DNA of 40,802 nucleotides from Myxococcales bacterium (GCA_030681895.1 JAUXRI010000135.1:1-40802), one strand, 5' to 3'. Positions 25,001-33,446 are shown, counted from the stretch's first letter. The notes: generated by a model from the sequence alone, not told the origin. Made by a program: numbers and translations.

Positions 25001-27186
25001 ACGCAGACCTGCGCCGGCCCGCTCAAGTCGGGCTGCATGGTGTTGTTGAATGTGACCGTCATCGAGGTCGCGTAGGTGTCGCCGTTCGAGAGCGCGCCCG
25101 TGGCGAAGAACGGTGAGGTCGTGTCGAGCGTGATGGTGTCGAGCGCCGGCGTCACCGACACGTTGTTCACGGCGTCGCGGTACCAGACGTAGACCCACTT
25201 CTGCTGATCGCCCGTCACGAGGGTACGGCCCGTCGTCGCGAGCGGAAGGAAGCACGGGTTCGTCGCTGCGGGGGCCGGCTGAGGGCCGGGCGCGGGTACC
25301 GAGACAGCGCATGCGTGGGTGACGCCCGTCCCGGTGCCGTCGTCGTGCGTGAACGTCAGCGTGACGGCGGGATCGTTCGTGTACAGCGCCGTGCCGTTCA
25401 CGAGCACCGAGCCCGTCGAAGGCGGCGTGGTGTCGAGGATGATCGTGTCGTTGATGATCAGCTCGCGCGCGGCGTTGTCGCGAATGCGCAGTGAGACGGT
25501 CCGCTGGCCGTCGGGGCCACTGAGGGTCCACGGGCGGGTGCCGTTCGAGGGAGCGGCCTGACAGTCACCGGGCGCGAAGACCGCAGAGTTCGAGAAGCAG
25601 AGCTCGGTGATGGTCGCGCCGACTCCAGTGGCCGAGGTGAAGGTCAGCGTCACGGCCGTCGAGCCCGTCGCGACCGCGTTGGCGTCGATGGAGATGGTGC
25701 CCGACACCGCACCACCCACGAGGGTGAAGGCGGTCGCACCTGCGCTGAACGAGCTCCAGCCGCTCGTGGCTCCGGCCTGATCGCGAGCGCGCGCCTGCCA
25801 CTTGTAGCTGCCCGGGGCGAGTGACGGCAGCGAGAGGCTGAGCAGCCCTTCTGCTGACAGCGCGGTCTGGTGCGTCGCGACGTTCGTGAACATCGTCGCG
25901 GTCGTGCGGAGCTCGATCTCGAGCGCGACGGTCGCGTTCTCCGGGTCATCGACGGTCGCTCGCAACGTCGGGGCCGCAGTGACGGCGGCGCCGGCGGTCA
26001 CGGGAGCGCCAACGCCGTCGACCATGTTCAACGCCGAGAGCGTCGGAGCCACGTTGGCTGGTGGAGAGACCGTCAGCTGGAAGGTCCTCAGCGAAGAAGC
26101 CATCGCCGGGTCGCGAGCCGAGACGGTCACCAGGATCGTCTCCGAGACCGCCGCGGAGGGCGTGAGGGTGAGCGTCGCGCCAACGATGGATCCGTAGGCC
26201 GGCAGGCTCGAGCTCGAGAAGGTGACCGCATCGCCGTCGGGGTCGGTCGCGACGAGGGGGACGTTTCTCGTGGTCCCCGCCGTCATCGTCACCGTGGCGA
26301 TCGGGTCGAAGACGGGGGCTCGGTTGGTGTTGGTGATGATGAGGACGAAGCTCGAGGGCACCGCCGGGTTGATGCCGTCGGAGACGGTCCACGACACGGT
26401 GAACATGCCCGCGTCCGTGAAGCCGGGGTTGATGGTGAGCACTGCTCCGATTCGCGTGACGAAGGCAGGCGCCGAGGTGATCGCGAACGTGAGCGCGCCC
26501 ATTTCGGGATCGGTCGCGGTGAGCGTCACCATGTTGGTGGCGTTTTCTGCGACCGTGAGCATCGGGACCTGGGTGGGGACCGGCGGCAGGTTCGCTGCCC
26601 CGCCTGCGGAGCCTCCTGCTGCTGAGCCTCCTGCTGCTGAACCACCTGCTGCGGAACCACCCGCGGCTGATCCACCTGCTGCCGAGCCGCCTGCCGCTGA
26701 GCCGCCTGCCGCTGAGCCGCCCGATGCTGATCCACCCGCTGCTGAACCACCCGCTGCCGAGCCGCCTGCCGCTGAGCCGCCCGCTGCTGAACCACCCGCT
26801 GCCGAGCCGCCTGCCGCTGAGCCGCCCGCGGCCGATCCACCCGCGGCCGATCCACCTGCGGCCGATCCACCCGCTGCCGATCCACCCGCGGCCGATCCAC
26901 CCGCCGCTGAGCCACCTGCTGCTGAGCCGCCTGCTGCTGAGCCGCCTGCTGCTGAGCCGCCCGCTGCTGAGCCGCCCGCTGCGGAACCGCCAGCTGCTGA
27001 ACCGCCTGCTGCTGAGCCGCCCGCTGCAGAACCGCCCGCTGCCGATCCACCTGCCGCCGAGCCACCACCTGCAACCGCACCACCGCCTGCTGTTCCTCCA
27101 GCCATCCCACCGTCGGGAAGATCAGTTCCGGTGTTGCAGCTCACGGCCCCCAGGCAGACGACCAGCAGCGCCACGCGTGTTTGCAT
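22030..27186 (-). CDS. giant repeat-rich lipoprotein with Ig/cadherin-like, FN3-like and Asp-box propeller domains
   Basis: A protein of 1,718 residues. The signal peptide ends in GAVSC (Cys17). Residues about 41-195 are some 30 copies of Gly-Gly-Ser-Ala-Ala, a flexible stalk. Next come several Ig/cadherin-like units (PVFDPIATVTMTAGTT, VATDPDGDAVTF) and a long stretch of beta-sandwich repeats with TITLDTTSP-like and IDAAGNSS-like pieces, typical of adhesin-like surface proteins. An FN3-like unit (LTWTAASDGPDGTGIASY) precedes the last 550 residues, which carry Asp-box motifs STDFGATW, STDSGATF, STDNGTTW and STDDGLTW, the mark of sialidase/Ycf48-type propellers. The start is ATG 27186; an in-frame GTG at 27210 is an alternative. 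It sits between rplT and pheS. Substrate or partner unknown; likely surface binding. Confidence 0.85.
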   Translation of the reverse strand: MQTRVALLVVCLGAVSCNTGTDLPDGGMAGGTAGGGAVAGGGSAAGGSAAGGSAAGGSAAGGSAAGGSAAGGSAAGGSAAGGSAAGGSAAGGSAAGGSAAGGSAAGGSAAGGSAAGGSAAGGSAAGGSAAGGSAAGGSAAGGSAAGGSAAGGSASGGSAAGGSAAGGSAAGGSAAGGSAAGGSAAGGSAAGGSAGGAANLPPVPTQVPMLTVAENATNMVTLTATDPEMGALTFAITSAPAFVTRIGAVLTINPGFTDAGMFTVSWTVSDGINPAVPSSFVLIITNTNRAPVFDPIATVTMTAGTTRNVPLVATDPDGDAVTFSSSSLPAYGSIVGATLTLTPSAAVSETILVTVSARDPAMASSLRTFQLTVSPPANVAPTLSALNMVDGVGAPVTAGAAVTAAPTLRATVDDPENATVALEIELRTTATMFTNVATHQTALSAEGLLSLSLPSLAPGSYKWQARARDQAGATSGWSSFSAGATAFTLVGGAVSGTISIDANAVATGSTAVTLTFTSATGVGATITELCFSNSAVFAPGDCQAAPSNGTRPWTLSGPDGQRTVSLRIRDNAARELIINDTIILDTTPPSTGSVLVNGTALYTNDPAVTLTFTHDDGTGTGVTHACAVSVPAPGPQPAPAATNPCFLPLATTGRTLVTGDQQKWVYVWYRDAVNNVSVTPALDTITLDTTSPFFATGALSNGDTYATSMTVTFNNTMQPDLSGPAQVCVGELNPPTTCIPYSTSPTITFSPPEGLKTAYIRVIDAAGNSSTVVPDSITIDTIVPVLTAFTPPAFTRTVSVTGATVAATDVGSGLASTRVTNDVAVVTTFAPFATNLGAFPVSVGDGVKNVTARVFDAAGNPSNAIATTVLLDTVAPAAPTVVIDFFLATTPDATVNVVVTPAESVAPTATTSGIAARCVRQRRAADPIATAPGPTDGCFSAWSSPFDVVLLAQGDRAIDVYLRDGAGNVSAVGSDTILFDTVPPTPPTITGVVAGHRSITLTWTAASDGPDGTGIASYLIWSSTTSGGPYHPAITVPGNATSFVVPLANELTHYLVVSALDGVGQQGQAPGESVGTPHFPYQSTFRTPDRLTAAARGPGGVTALFMAGPNGGSWRNSTLGVGAFTRVDMMTDRQINALASDNDFIFAAGVGGHLAWSSQGVEFRTVVNADPRDLNDVVYAGANATDRFRVAVGAGGLILRSVRPLPTGALVPPTFNPVASGTSQNLNGVAFCITCTNVVVAVGAGGTIIRSTDFGATWAPATVPAGYTGAGTNFTEVVHVPGTTNFIVGVGGSWSGMTSLLRSTDSGATFSQLITTPALNSPITALHAESAAVVRVAAGTGAAATLWRLNGTTLTSDALPTGPSTTTGLFYGFASSLVSSQAAVVGNSGNVFTAPAGSGVYTPINGANLTAFSELATSRTCSSAYAVSFNNALYRSPDTLNPVWTSITPPFNQMTGAAMTTASELFIVGTASGGTGRIYRSLNANTAAPTFTQMTSNTTNGFNAIRCTTASRCVAVGSNGTVDVWNGSNWTVQALTPATTATLSSVALWTDGAIERTIVGGFGGIAYRIDRDTSLGTTTVTQLDFSSATAPSSPTTINISDVVAKPGVLIAAVTSNLILYGIYRSTDNGTTWTRVLTNSSIASVENINGGTVFLAAGTDQIFRSTDDGLTWTGYPTSQAHSIQRVLSCTPASAGSITRILGAAVNGTLIHSLNGGRGG
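26608..27066 (-). repeat. 15-bp coding repeat (GGSAA units)
   Basis: About 30 in-frame 15-base units coding Gly-Gly-Ser-Ala-Ala in the giant lipoprotein gene. DNA-level similarity is high but not perfect, with GCA/GCG/GCC and TCA/TCG exchanges. Length probably varies between strains by slippage. The long antisense open frames over it are side effects. Confidence 0.9.
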
Positions 27187-27285
27187 CGCGCGAGCGTAGG
27201 CGGCTGGCACTCCGGCCCGGAGACGGATTCACCAGAAAGAACCACACACCCTCGCGCACACGCCCCCACGCTCGAGAGCAACGAC

Positions 27286-28704
27286 TCACGGCCCGGTGAG
27301 CAGGCTCGAGCCGTGGAACTTGCACATCACGCCAGCATCCCCTTCGCTGTACACGACCGATGACGTGGAGAAGTCCGCGGAGAACTGGACGATGGTCTCG
27401 ACCGACGTTCCGCTCGCCTCGAAGTAGAGACGATAGGCGTTCGCATGCCCGTCCAGGCCGACATAGCCAGGCCCGTCCGTGTTCACCAACTGCGCTCCCG
27501 CGGGTGCCGGGGCATAGACGCCGTCGCGCGTCGCAACCCCGACGGGGGAAATGCTCCACCGTTCGTAGTTTCCAAACCGAAGGGTCGCCCAGAAGCCTCC
27601 GTCCGGGCGACTTCGGACGACGGTGAACGCAGGCACGCCTGGCATCGGATGAAGCACGCCTGAAGGGTCGATCACCTGCTCCAGGGAGTCGCGGCAGTAG
27701 CTGGCGCCCTCGTTCGACATGGCGAGGAGGAACGGGCAACTCCGCACCACCGCTCCCGCTGAGTCGCGCCACGCGGTGATGCCACACCGGTGAATGATCC
27801 CTCCGTCAGGCCGAATGGCGAAGGAGGTGACGGCTTGAGCACCACAGCCCGGCGTCTGAACGGCAGGGTCGTTGTCTTGCGGCATCTGCGGATAGGCGAA
27901 GGGCCTCTGGGTGATGAGCTCATCGCCGACGAACCGTCGAACCACGTCTCCATCGAGATAGTAGAGCGCGCCGTCAGACGGGCGAACCGTGGGCCGACCC
28001 GAGGCCAGACTGGGCGGTGGATACCCGGAGGAACGGCTGAAACCGGCGTGAGCGAGCCATGGGGTGTTCAGGTTGCAGACAACCTGACGATCAAAGTACC
28101 CGGGGTCGGTCGTCCCAAGCAGCACCATGTCGCGAAAATCGAAGGTCGGAGGCAGCGGTGGGCCTGCATCGACCGGCGCGCCTGCATCGGCGACTCCACC
28201 ATCGAGCTGACCAGCGTCCCGAGGCCCGGCGTCAGCGAGCCCGGCATCGCCCAGCCCGGCGTCCCTTCCACCATCTGGAATGCTCGCGTCAGCCGAGCCC
28301 GAATCCACGCTGCCTCCGGCGTCGAAGCTGGCATCGATCATCGGCTCGACGGTGATCGTCGTCGACGCTTCGAGCTCACGTTCAACCCATCTCGCGAGGA
28401 TGACGATGACACCACGGCATTGCGCGTCGGTCGTCGGATCGCAGTGGAAGCCAACCCGCGCCACCCCGTCCTGGTCGAGCGTCACCAGGGTACCGTCGAA
28501 GCGGCCCGAAGCGGCGGTGAGCGCGACGGTGCCGACGCCAGCGCTCCCCCGCTCCGTGCGTGCGCGCAGCAGAATCGCGGTCGACGCACGCGACGCACTG
28601 ATCGTCGCCGGATCCGCGACGACCTCGAACTCTGGCCGCAGCTCGGCTGGACAGGCACACACTGCGGTTCCAAGCAGGGCAGCGATCGTGCGGTAGCGAG
28701 CCAA
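27286..28704 (-). CDS. DAG-rich putative lipoprotein, function unknown
   Basis: A 472-residue protein with an N-terminal hydrophobic signal (ARYRTIAALLGTAVCAC), so a secreted or lipid-anchored product. There is no in-frame ATG near; the TTG at 28704 fits, with GGAGAAG eight bases before it. After a beta-rich domain of about 110 residues, an Asp/Ala/Gly linker (repeats like DAGLGDAGLADAG) runs from about residue 130 to 200. The C-terminal body has DGGIIHRCGITAW and several short beta repeats with paired Cys, and may be a propeller. I do not recognise the family. It lies on the same strand downstream of rplT and upstream of the giant lipoprotein, 99 bases before that gene's start. Confidence 0.78.
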   Translation of the reverse strand: MARYRTIAALLGTAVCACPAELRPEFEVVADPATISASRASTAILLRARTERGSAGVGTVALTAASGRFDGTLVTLDQDGVARVGFHCDPTTDAQCRGVIVILARWVERELEASTTITVEPMIDASFDAGGSVDSGSADASIPDGGRDAGLGDAGLADAGPRDAGQLDGGVADAGAPVDAGPPLPPTFDFRDMVLLGTTDPGYFDRQVVCNLNTPWLAHAGFSRSSGYPPPSLASGRPTVRPSDGALYYLDGDVVRRFVGDELITQRPFAYPQMPQDNDPAVQTPGCGAQAVTSFAIRPDGGIIHRCGITAWRDSAGAVVRSCPFLLAMSNEGASYCRDSLEQVIDPSGVLHPMPGVPAFTVVRSRPDGGFWATLRFGNYERWSISPVGVATRDGVYAPAPAGAQLVNTDGPGYVGLDGHANAYRLYFEASGTSVETIVQFSADFSTSSVVYSEGDAGVMCKFHGSSLLTGP

Positions 28705-28716
28705 GGGCTTCTCCGA

Positions 28717-28757
28717 AAACGACTCGGGGCCGCCCCTCGAGAAGAGAAGCAGCCCCG
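28717..28757 (-). terminator. likely terminator after rplT
   Basis: On the minus strand CGGGGC (28752-28757) pairs with GCCCCG (28725-28730) across a 21-base loop, followed by AGTCGTTTT. It starts 25 bases after the rplT stop. The stem is short and the T-run modest, so termination may be partial, leaving some reading into the lipoprotein genes. Confidence 0.45.
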
Positions 28758-28781
28758 TTCGATGACCAGCGAAAACCGGTC

Positions 28782-29126
28782 TTACGCCTTCGCGAGCGCG
28801 GCGACGGCGTTGAAGCCGGCCGGATCGTGAACCGCGAGGTCCGCAAGGATCTTGCGGTCGATCGCAACCTTCGCCTTGGTGAGGCCGGCGATCAGACGCG
28901 AGTACGAGAGGCCAACCATGCGAGCCGCCGCGTTGATGCGAACGATCCACAGAGCGCGGAAGTCGCGCTTCTTGCGCGCACGGTCACGCGAGGCGTAATC
29001 GAGCGCACGCTCGACGGCCTGGTTCGCGCGCTTGTAGCAATTCTTCCTGCGGCCCCTGTAGCCCTTGGCGAGCTTGAGGATTGAGTTGCGGCGACGACGC
29101 GCCTTGACGCCTTTTTTGACGCGCAT
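28782..29126 (-). CDS. rplT: 50S ribosomal protein L20
   Basis: L20 is needed for early 50S assembly and in some bacteria represses the infC-rpmI-rplT mRNA. The 114-residue product has the basic N-terminal helix ([29 protein letters not shown]) and the globular end with [19 protein letters not shown]. It is 3 bases after rpmI. Length is typical. Confidence 0.97.
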   Translation of the reverse strand: MRVKKGVKARRRRNSILKLAKGYRGRRKNCYKRANQAVERALDYASRDRARKKRDFRALWIVRINAAARMVGLSYSRLIAGLTKAKVAIDRKILADLAVHDPAGFNAVAALAKA

Positions 29127-29129
29127 GAC

Positions 29130-29339
29130 TTAGTTGGCTCCGTACGGAAAGAGTTCCTTGACGACCTTCTTCGCGTCCATGTCGCGAAGGAGACCGGTGC
29201 CGCGTGCACGGCGGCGCTGATCCATCGACTTGGCGTGCGTGAACAGGTGCTTGCCGAAGGCCTTGGCGTGCTTCACCTTGCCGGACTTCTTCACCTGCAT
29301 CCGCTTCTTCGCCCCACTGCGGGTCTTCAATTTGGGCAT
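29130..29339 (-). CDS. rpmI: 50S ribosomal protein L35
   Basis: A 69-residue small basic protein of the 50S subunit. MPKLKTRSGAKKRMQVKKSGK is the family start, and KHLFTHAKSMDQRRRARG follows. The frame is open further upstream to 29378, but MPKLK is the conserved start, so 29339 is chosen. It is 88 bases after infC and 3 bases before rplT, the standard order. Confidence 0.95.
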   Translation of the reverse strand: MPKLKTRSGAKKRMQVKKSGKVKHAKAFGKHLFTHAKSMDQRRRARGTGLLRDMDAKKVVKELFPYGAN

Positions 29340-29427
29340 GACGTATTCCTGGAAAACATCGGAAAAGGACGGCGGCACTACCGCCTCGCTCCTGGCCTGT
29401 CAACTGGTGTGGCAGACCTCGTGGCGA

Positions 29428-30165
29428 TCAGGCCTTGGGGGCCGCCGCAGCGACGGGCGCAGCAGCCGCCTCGGGAGGCGCGGCTTCGGGTGCAGCCGAG
29501 GGAGCGGGCGCGGGGGCCGGGGGCGGCGCCGAGACGTCAGCGCTGACCGGAGGACGCGGCGACGACGGAGCGACACCCTTGCGCGCGGCCTTCTCCTTCT
29601 CGGCCTCGAGCACCGACTGGCGGTGCAGATCGCGAGCGCGCTGCGCCACCTTCGGGTTCGGCCCGAGAATGATGAACATCGTCTTGCCTTCGAGGCGCAC
29701 CTGCTGATCGACGACCGCGATGTCCTTGGTGTCCTTCATCACGTCGTCGAGGATCGCCGTGCCGAGCTCGCGGTGGGTGATCTCGCGGCCACGGAACATG
29801 ATCGTGATCTTCGCCTTGTTGCCCTCTTCGATGAACTCTTTGACGTGGCGAAGCTTGGTCTCGTAGTCGTGCTCCTCCGTCTTCGGGCGGAGCTTCACTT
29901 CCTTCACCTTGACCACGACCTGCTTCTTCTTGGCCTCGTTGGTCTTCTTCTTCTCTTCGTACTTGAACCGGCCGTAGTCCATGATCTTGCAGACCGGCGG
30001 ACGGGCCATGGGGTTCACTTCAACGAGGTTGAGGCCTTCGGCCTGAGCTCGCGCCAGCGCCTGGTCAGTGGGCATGACGCCCAGCTGTTCGCCGTTCGCC
30101 CCGACGACACGGACTTCACGGGCTTTGATGCGGCGGTCTGTTCTCTGGTCGCGTGCGGTAGCGAT
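29428..30165 (-). CDS. infC: translation initiation factor IF-3 with AUC start and Ala/Pro-rich tail (Dsg-like)
   Basis: IF-3 binds the 30S subunit and checks start-codon choice. The IF-3 part begins IATARDQRTDRRIKAREVRVV and holds EVNPMARPPVCKIMDYGRF in the N-domain and KEFIEEGNKAKITIMFRGRE in the C-domain. No ATG, GTG or TTG precedes the essential first 30 residues, but an ATC at 30165 lies 8 bases after GGAG, so translation should start on AUC. E. coli infC uses AUU. After the core there are about 65 extra residues rich in Ala and Pro. From memory, M. xanthus Dsg, an IF-3, has both an AUC start and a tail of this size tied to development. A start at the first ATG (30075) would cut the N-domain. 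Confidence 0.93.
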   Translation of the reverse strand: MATARDQRTDRRIKAREVRVVGANGEQLGVMPTDQALARAQAEGLNLVEVNPMARPPVCKIMDYGRFKYEEKKKTNEAKKKQVVVKVKEVKLRPKTEEHDYETKLRHVKEFIEEGNKAKITIMFRGREITHRELGTAILDDVMKDTKDIAVVDQQVRLEGKTMFIILGPNPKVAQRARDLHRQSVLEAEKEKAARKGVAPSSPRPPVSADVSAPPPAPAPAPSAAPEAAPPEAAAAPVAAAAPKA

Positions 30166-30201
30166 GGCGCTGTCTCCAAAAGGAAGGTGAAAGAGGCGCG
30201 C

Positions 30202-30229
30202 TTCTTAGCGATCGGCCTCGTCAAGTCAA
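30202..30229 (-). promoter_or_regulatory. likely promoter of infC-rpmI-rplT
   Basis: On the minus strand TTGACT (30224-30229) is followed after 16 bases by TAAGAA (30202-30207). Transcription would begin near 30195, giving a leader of about 30 bases before the AUC start. The -35 is good, the -10 partial. Confidence 0.5.
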
Positions 30230-30363
30230 GGCGCGCCAACCGTTCCGTCCGCGCGCGCCGCCATGGGCTCGATTCGGAGGCATGAGGAACGCGCCCTGGC
30301 CTCCGCGGCTCGATGGTCAGGCCCACATTGAAGCGATCAAACTGATCGGGTACTCCGCGAGGC

Positions 30364-31317
30364 ATGCCCGTCAGCCACGACTACAAAGTCTTCTCTGGCA
30401 ACTCGAACCGTGGCCTGGCCGAGCGCATCTCGGAGTACCTCAAGCGCCCGCTCTCGAAGTGCGACGTCGGGCGGTTCAGCGACGGCGAGATTCAGGTCGA
30501 GATCGGCGAGAACGTGCGCGGCTTCGACGTCTTCGTCATTCAGTCGACGTGCCCGCCGGTGAACGACCACATCATGGAGCTGTTGATCATGTGCGACGCG
30601 CTCAAGCGCGCGAGCGCGGCGTCGATCACCGCAGTGGTGCCCTACTACGGCTACGCGCGGCAGGACCGGAAGGTGGCGGCGCGCACGCCCATCACCGCCA
30701 AGCTGGTGGCCGACCTGTTCGAGACGGCTGGCGTCACGCGCGTGGTGTCCATGGACATGCACGCCGGGCAGATTCAGGGGTTCTTCAACATCCCCACCGA
30801 TCACCTCTACGCCTCGCCGGTGTTCCTGGACGATCTTCGAAAGAAGTTCGCGACCACCGAGAACCTGGTGATCGTCTCGCCCGACGCAGGTGGCGTCGAG
30901 CGGGCGCGGGCGTACTCGAAGCGGCTCAACTGCCCGCTCGCGATCATCGACAAGCGGCGCCCCCGTCCGAACTCGTCAGAGGTGATGAACCTCATCGGCG
31001 ACGTGAAAGGCCGCGACGCGATCATCATCGACGACATCATCGACACGGGCGGCACGCTGACGCAGGGAGCGGTGGCGCTGAAGGAAAAGGGCGCCCGCAG
31101 CGTGTACGCGTACATCGTGCACCCCATTCTCTCGGGCCCGGCGATCGCGCGCGTGAACGAGTCGGTGCTCGAAGAACTCGTGGTGGCCGACACGGTGCCC
31201 TTGAGCAAGTCGGCGCAGGCCTGCGCCAAGATCCGCTCGGTCGGCTCGGAGCGTTTGTTCGGTGAGGCGATCGCGCGCATCTATCGCGCCGAGTCGCTGT
31301 CGAGCCTGTTCGTCTGA
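30364..31317 (+). CDS. prs: ribose-phosphate pyrophosphokinase
   Basis: Makes PRPP from ribose-5-phosphate and ATP for purine, pyrimidine, His and Trp synthesis. The 317-residue class I enzyme has FSGNSNRGLAERISEYL at the start, RFSDGEIQVEIGENVRG, the ATP-site YGYARQDRK, DMHAGQIQGFF and the PRPP loop DDIIDTGGTL. Length is standard. GAGG stands just before the ATG. It is divergent from infC and shares a gap of about 200 bases; the plus-strand promoter is not clear. Confidence 0.98.
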   Translation: MPVSHDYKVFSGNSNRGLAERISEYLKRPLSKCDVGRFSDGEIQVEIGENVRGFDVFVIQSTCPPVNDHIMELLIMCDALKRASAASITAVVPYYGYARQDRKVAARTPITAKLVADLFETAGVTRVVSMDMHAGQIQGFFNIPTDHLYASPVFLDDLRKKFATTENLVIVSPDAGGVERARAYSKRLNCPLAIIDKRRPRPNSSEVMNLIGDVKGRDAIIIDDIIDTGGTLTQGAVALKEKGARSVYAYIVHPILSGPAIARVNESVLEELVVADTVPLSKSAQACAKIRSVGSERLFGEAIARIYRAESLSSLFV

Positions 31318-31390
31318 CCGACGGTCGCCGGCCAACGCGCCGCTCCCGCCGGGCACTGCAACGCGTCCAGGCGTCGTGTAAGCGGGGCGC

Positions 31391-32905
31391 ATGCGCCTCA
31401 CGCTCGTCGCCGCTGCGGTCCTGGTGTCCTGCACCCCGCCGGTGAAGCCTTTCCCCGACGGCTTCCTCTTCGGCGCCTCGATCGCCGGCTTTCAAGTCGA
31501 CATGGGCTGCCCGACGCTCCCTGCCGAGCAGTGTGAAGATCGACGCAGCGACTGGTACCAGCTGATCACCGGCAAGGCGCAGGTGAACCCGACGGTCGCC
31601 GCGAACTTCACGTGGGATGCGCCGACCACCGCGCCCGGGCACTGGGAGCTGTTCGAGCAGGACTTCACCCGCGCGAAGGACGAGCTCGGCCTCAACGGCC
31701 TGCGCCTGTCGATCGAGTGGAGCCGCATCTTCCCCACCGCGACCGACGGCCTCGAGGGCGCCGCGCTCGCGGCCGTGGCGAACCGTGACGCCATCGATCG
31801 GTACCACGCGATGTTCGCCTCGTTGAAGGCAAAGGGCATCACGCCGCTGGTGACGCTGAACCACTACACGCTCCCGGTGTGGATTCACGACGGGCTCGCC
31901 TGTCACCAGAACCTGGCGACGTGCACGAACCGTGGCTGGCTCGACAAGGAGCGCATGCACCGCGAGATCGCGAAGTACTCCGGCTTCGTGGCGAAGGAGT
32001 TCGGCGCCGAGGTCGATCTCTGGGCGACGCTGAACGAGCCGTTCGCCGTCGTCATCCCCGGGTACCTGCAGCCCGGGAAGGACCGGGTGAATCCTCCGGC
32101 GGTGTCGCTGCGCTTCGAAGAGGCGCGTCAGGTGGCGATCGCGATGATCGAAGGCCACGCGCGCATGTACGACGCGGTGAAGTCGAACGACACGGTCGAC
32201 GCCGACGGCAACGGGAAGCCCGCCGAGATCGGTATCGTCTTCCCCATCGCGCCCGCGCTGCCGAAGGACCCTGCGAACGCGCTCGACAGACGCGGCGCCG
32301 AGAACGTCTTCTACCTGAACAACCAGCTCTTCCTCGACGGCGTGCTCAACGGAACGATGGACGCGAACATCGACGGGAAGGCCGATGGTCCGCCTCGCGA
32401 CGATCTCGTCGGCCGCTGCGACTGGCTCGGCATCAACTACTACTCCCGCGTGAAGGTGACCGGCACCGACACGCCGAGCTTCCCGCAGTTCTCGGTGCTC
32501 TCGACGTTCGACCCGTTCTCGCTCGAACTCTGGGACGACACCCCGCAGGGCATCTTCGACGCGATCACCTGGGCGAAGGGGCGCTACGGCAAGCCGATCT
32601 ACATCAGTGAGACGGGCGTCGACGGCGCCGCTGATGCCGAACGGACCGCGAGCTGGCTGGTGCGGTACCTGGCGATGACCCAGAAGGCGATTCACGCCGG
32701 CGCCGACGTGCGCGGGTTCTTCTATTGGTCGCTGATCGACAACTACGAGTGGAACCACGGCATGGCGATGAAGTTCGGGCTCTATGCGGTGGGCGCCGAC
32801 GCCCAGAAGACGCGCACGCCGCGGTCGGCGGTGGGGACGTACCTGCAGATCACGAAGGCGAAGGACGTGCCTGCCGAGCTGAAGAAGCAATTCGCCGTGG
32901 AGTGA
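31391..32905 (+). CDS. GH1 family glycosidase, lipoprotein
   Basis: A 504-residue beta-glucosidase-like enzyme anchored as a lipoprotein: signal MRLTLVAAAVLVSC with Cys14 as the lipid site. The fold is GH1: FLFGASIAGFQ at the start, SIEWSRIFP, the acid/base glutamate in TLNEP near residue 216, NYYSRVKV, and the nucleophile glutamate in ISETGVDG near residue 406, in place of the common ENG. Two extra Cys-containing segments (CPTLPAEQC, CHQNLATC) suggest disulfides in an exported enzyme. No sugar transporter or regulator is next to it, so the substrate is unknown. It lies 73 bases after prs on the same strand but is probably separate. Confidence 0.9.
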   Translation: MRLTLVAAAVLVSCTPPVKPFPDGFLFGASIAGFQVDMGCPTLPAEQCEDRRSDWYQLITGKAQVNPTVAANFTWDAPTTAPGHWELFEQDFTRAKDELGLNGLRLSIEWSRIFPTATDGLEGAALAAVANRDAIDRYHAMFASLKAKGITPLVTLNHYTLPVWIHDGLACHQNLATCTNRGWLDKERMHREIAKYSGFVAKEFGAEVDLWATLNEPFAVVIPGYLQPGKDRVNPPAVSLRFEEARQVAIAMIEGHARMYDAVKSNDTVDADGNGKPAEIGIVFPIAPALPKDPANALDRRGAENVFYLNNQLFLDGVLNGTMDANIDGKADGPPRDDLVGRCDWLGINYYSRVKVTGTDTPSFPQFSVLSTFDPFSLELWDDTPQGIFDAITWAKGRYGKPIYISETGVDGAADAERTASWLVRYLAMTQKAIHAGADVRGFFYWSLIDNYEWNHGMAMKFGLYAVGADAQKTRTPRSAVGTYLQITKAKDVPAELKKQFAVE

Positions 32906-33446
32906 AGCGTCGACGTGGTGGTCGCGCACTCGAAGTCAGCACCGGGCCTTCGGCGGGACGAGGCCACTGAGGCTGGCCCGAGCGTGAGGCCACTCCGAGT
33001 TGTTTCGGTCCGCGGCGAGAGTGCCAGCTCAACGAAAAGCGCCCGACGGCACCCGCCGAGGAATCAGTCGATCGTCTCCTCGCGACTCCTGATCCATCGC
33101 GGGCGACGTCGAGAGGCGCGGATCCCGAGCTGGGTCGACCAGTTGATTCTGCGACGGACAGGAGAGGAACACGCCGAGTTCGGATTCTGCTGAGGATGCC
33201 CCGCTGCTCGCCAGACGCTCTCGGTGCAGCTGTGGTGGGCGGCGAACGAGAGGAGATGGCGTTCGGGTCCACGCGCCCTGTGACGTCGTGACGGGCACCA
33301 CGTCCACCCTCCCTTCGTGCCTGCCGCTCCGCGTGCGAGTCCGGCGTGGCATGTCGCACAGCTCGAGTTCGGCGCGCGAAATCAGACTCTCGCGTGGTGC
33401 CAGCCCTCGACGCGGGCTCGGCTGCGCAGCCACGATCGATCGAGCC
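32906..33446. other. 541-base gap with no supported gene
   Basis: Between the GH1 gene and the end of the Cys-rich lipoprotein gene. Open frames exist on both strands (for example a 92-codon one at 32915-33193), but they are Arg/Ser/Pro-rich, lack Shine-Dalgarno sites and resemble nothing known. No tRNA, clear terminator, repeat or promoter was seen. A decayed gene cannot be excluded. Confidence 0.5.

Noticed and set aside
26608..27066. Regular repeats resembling a CRISPR array
   Set aside because: Units are 15 bases in frame, without unique spacers, coding GGSAA in a lipoprotein. The same reasoning rejects 17309-17518 and 34164-34478.
26222..27199. Long plus-strand open frame with PPAAEPPAA repeats
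   Set aside because: It is the antisense of the GGSAA repeat; no Shine-Dalgarno or domain, and the minus-strand gene is far better supported.
31037..32929. 630-codon minus-strand open frame over the GH1 gene
   Set aside because: Arg/His-rich antisense translation with no recognisable domain; the plus strand has catalytic GH1 motifs.
32915..33193. 92-codon open frame in the 541-base gap
   Set aside because: Arg/Ser-rich, no ribosome binding site and no recognisable pattern.
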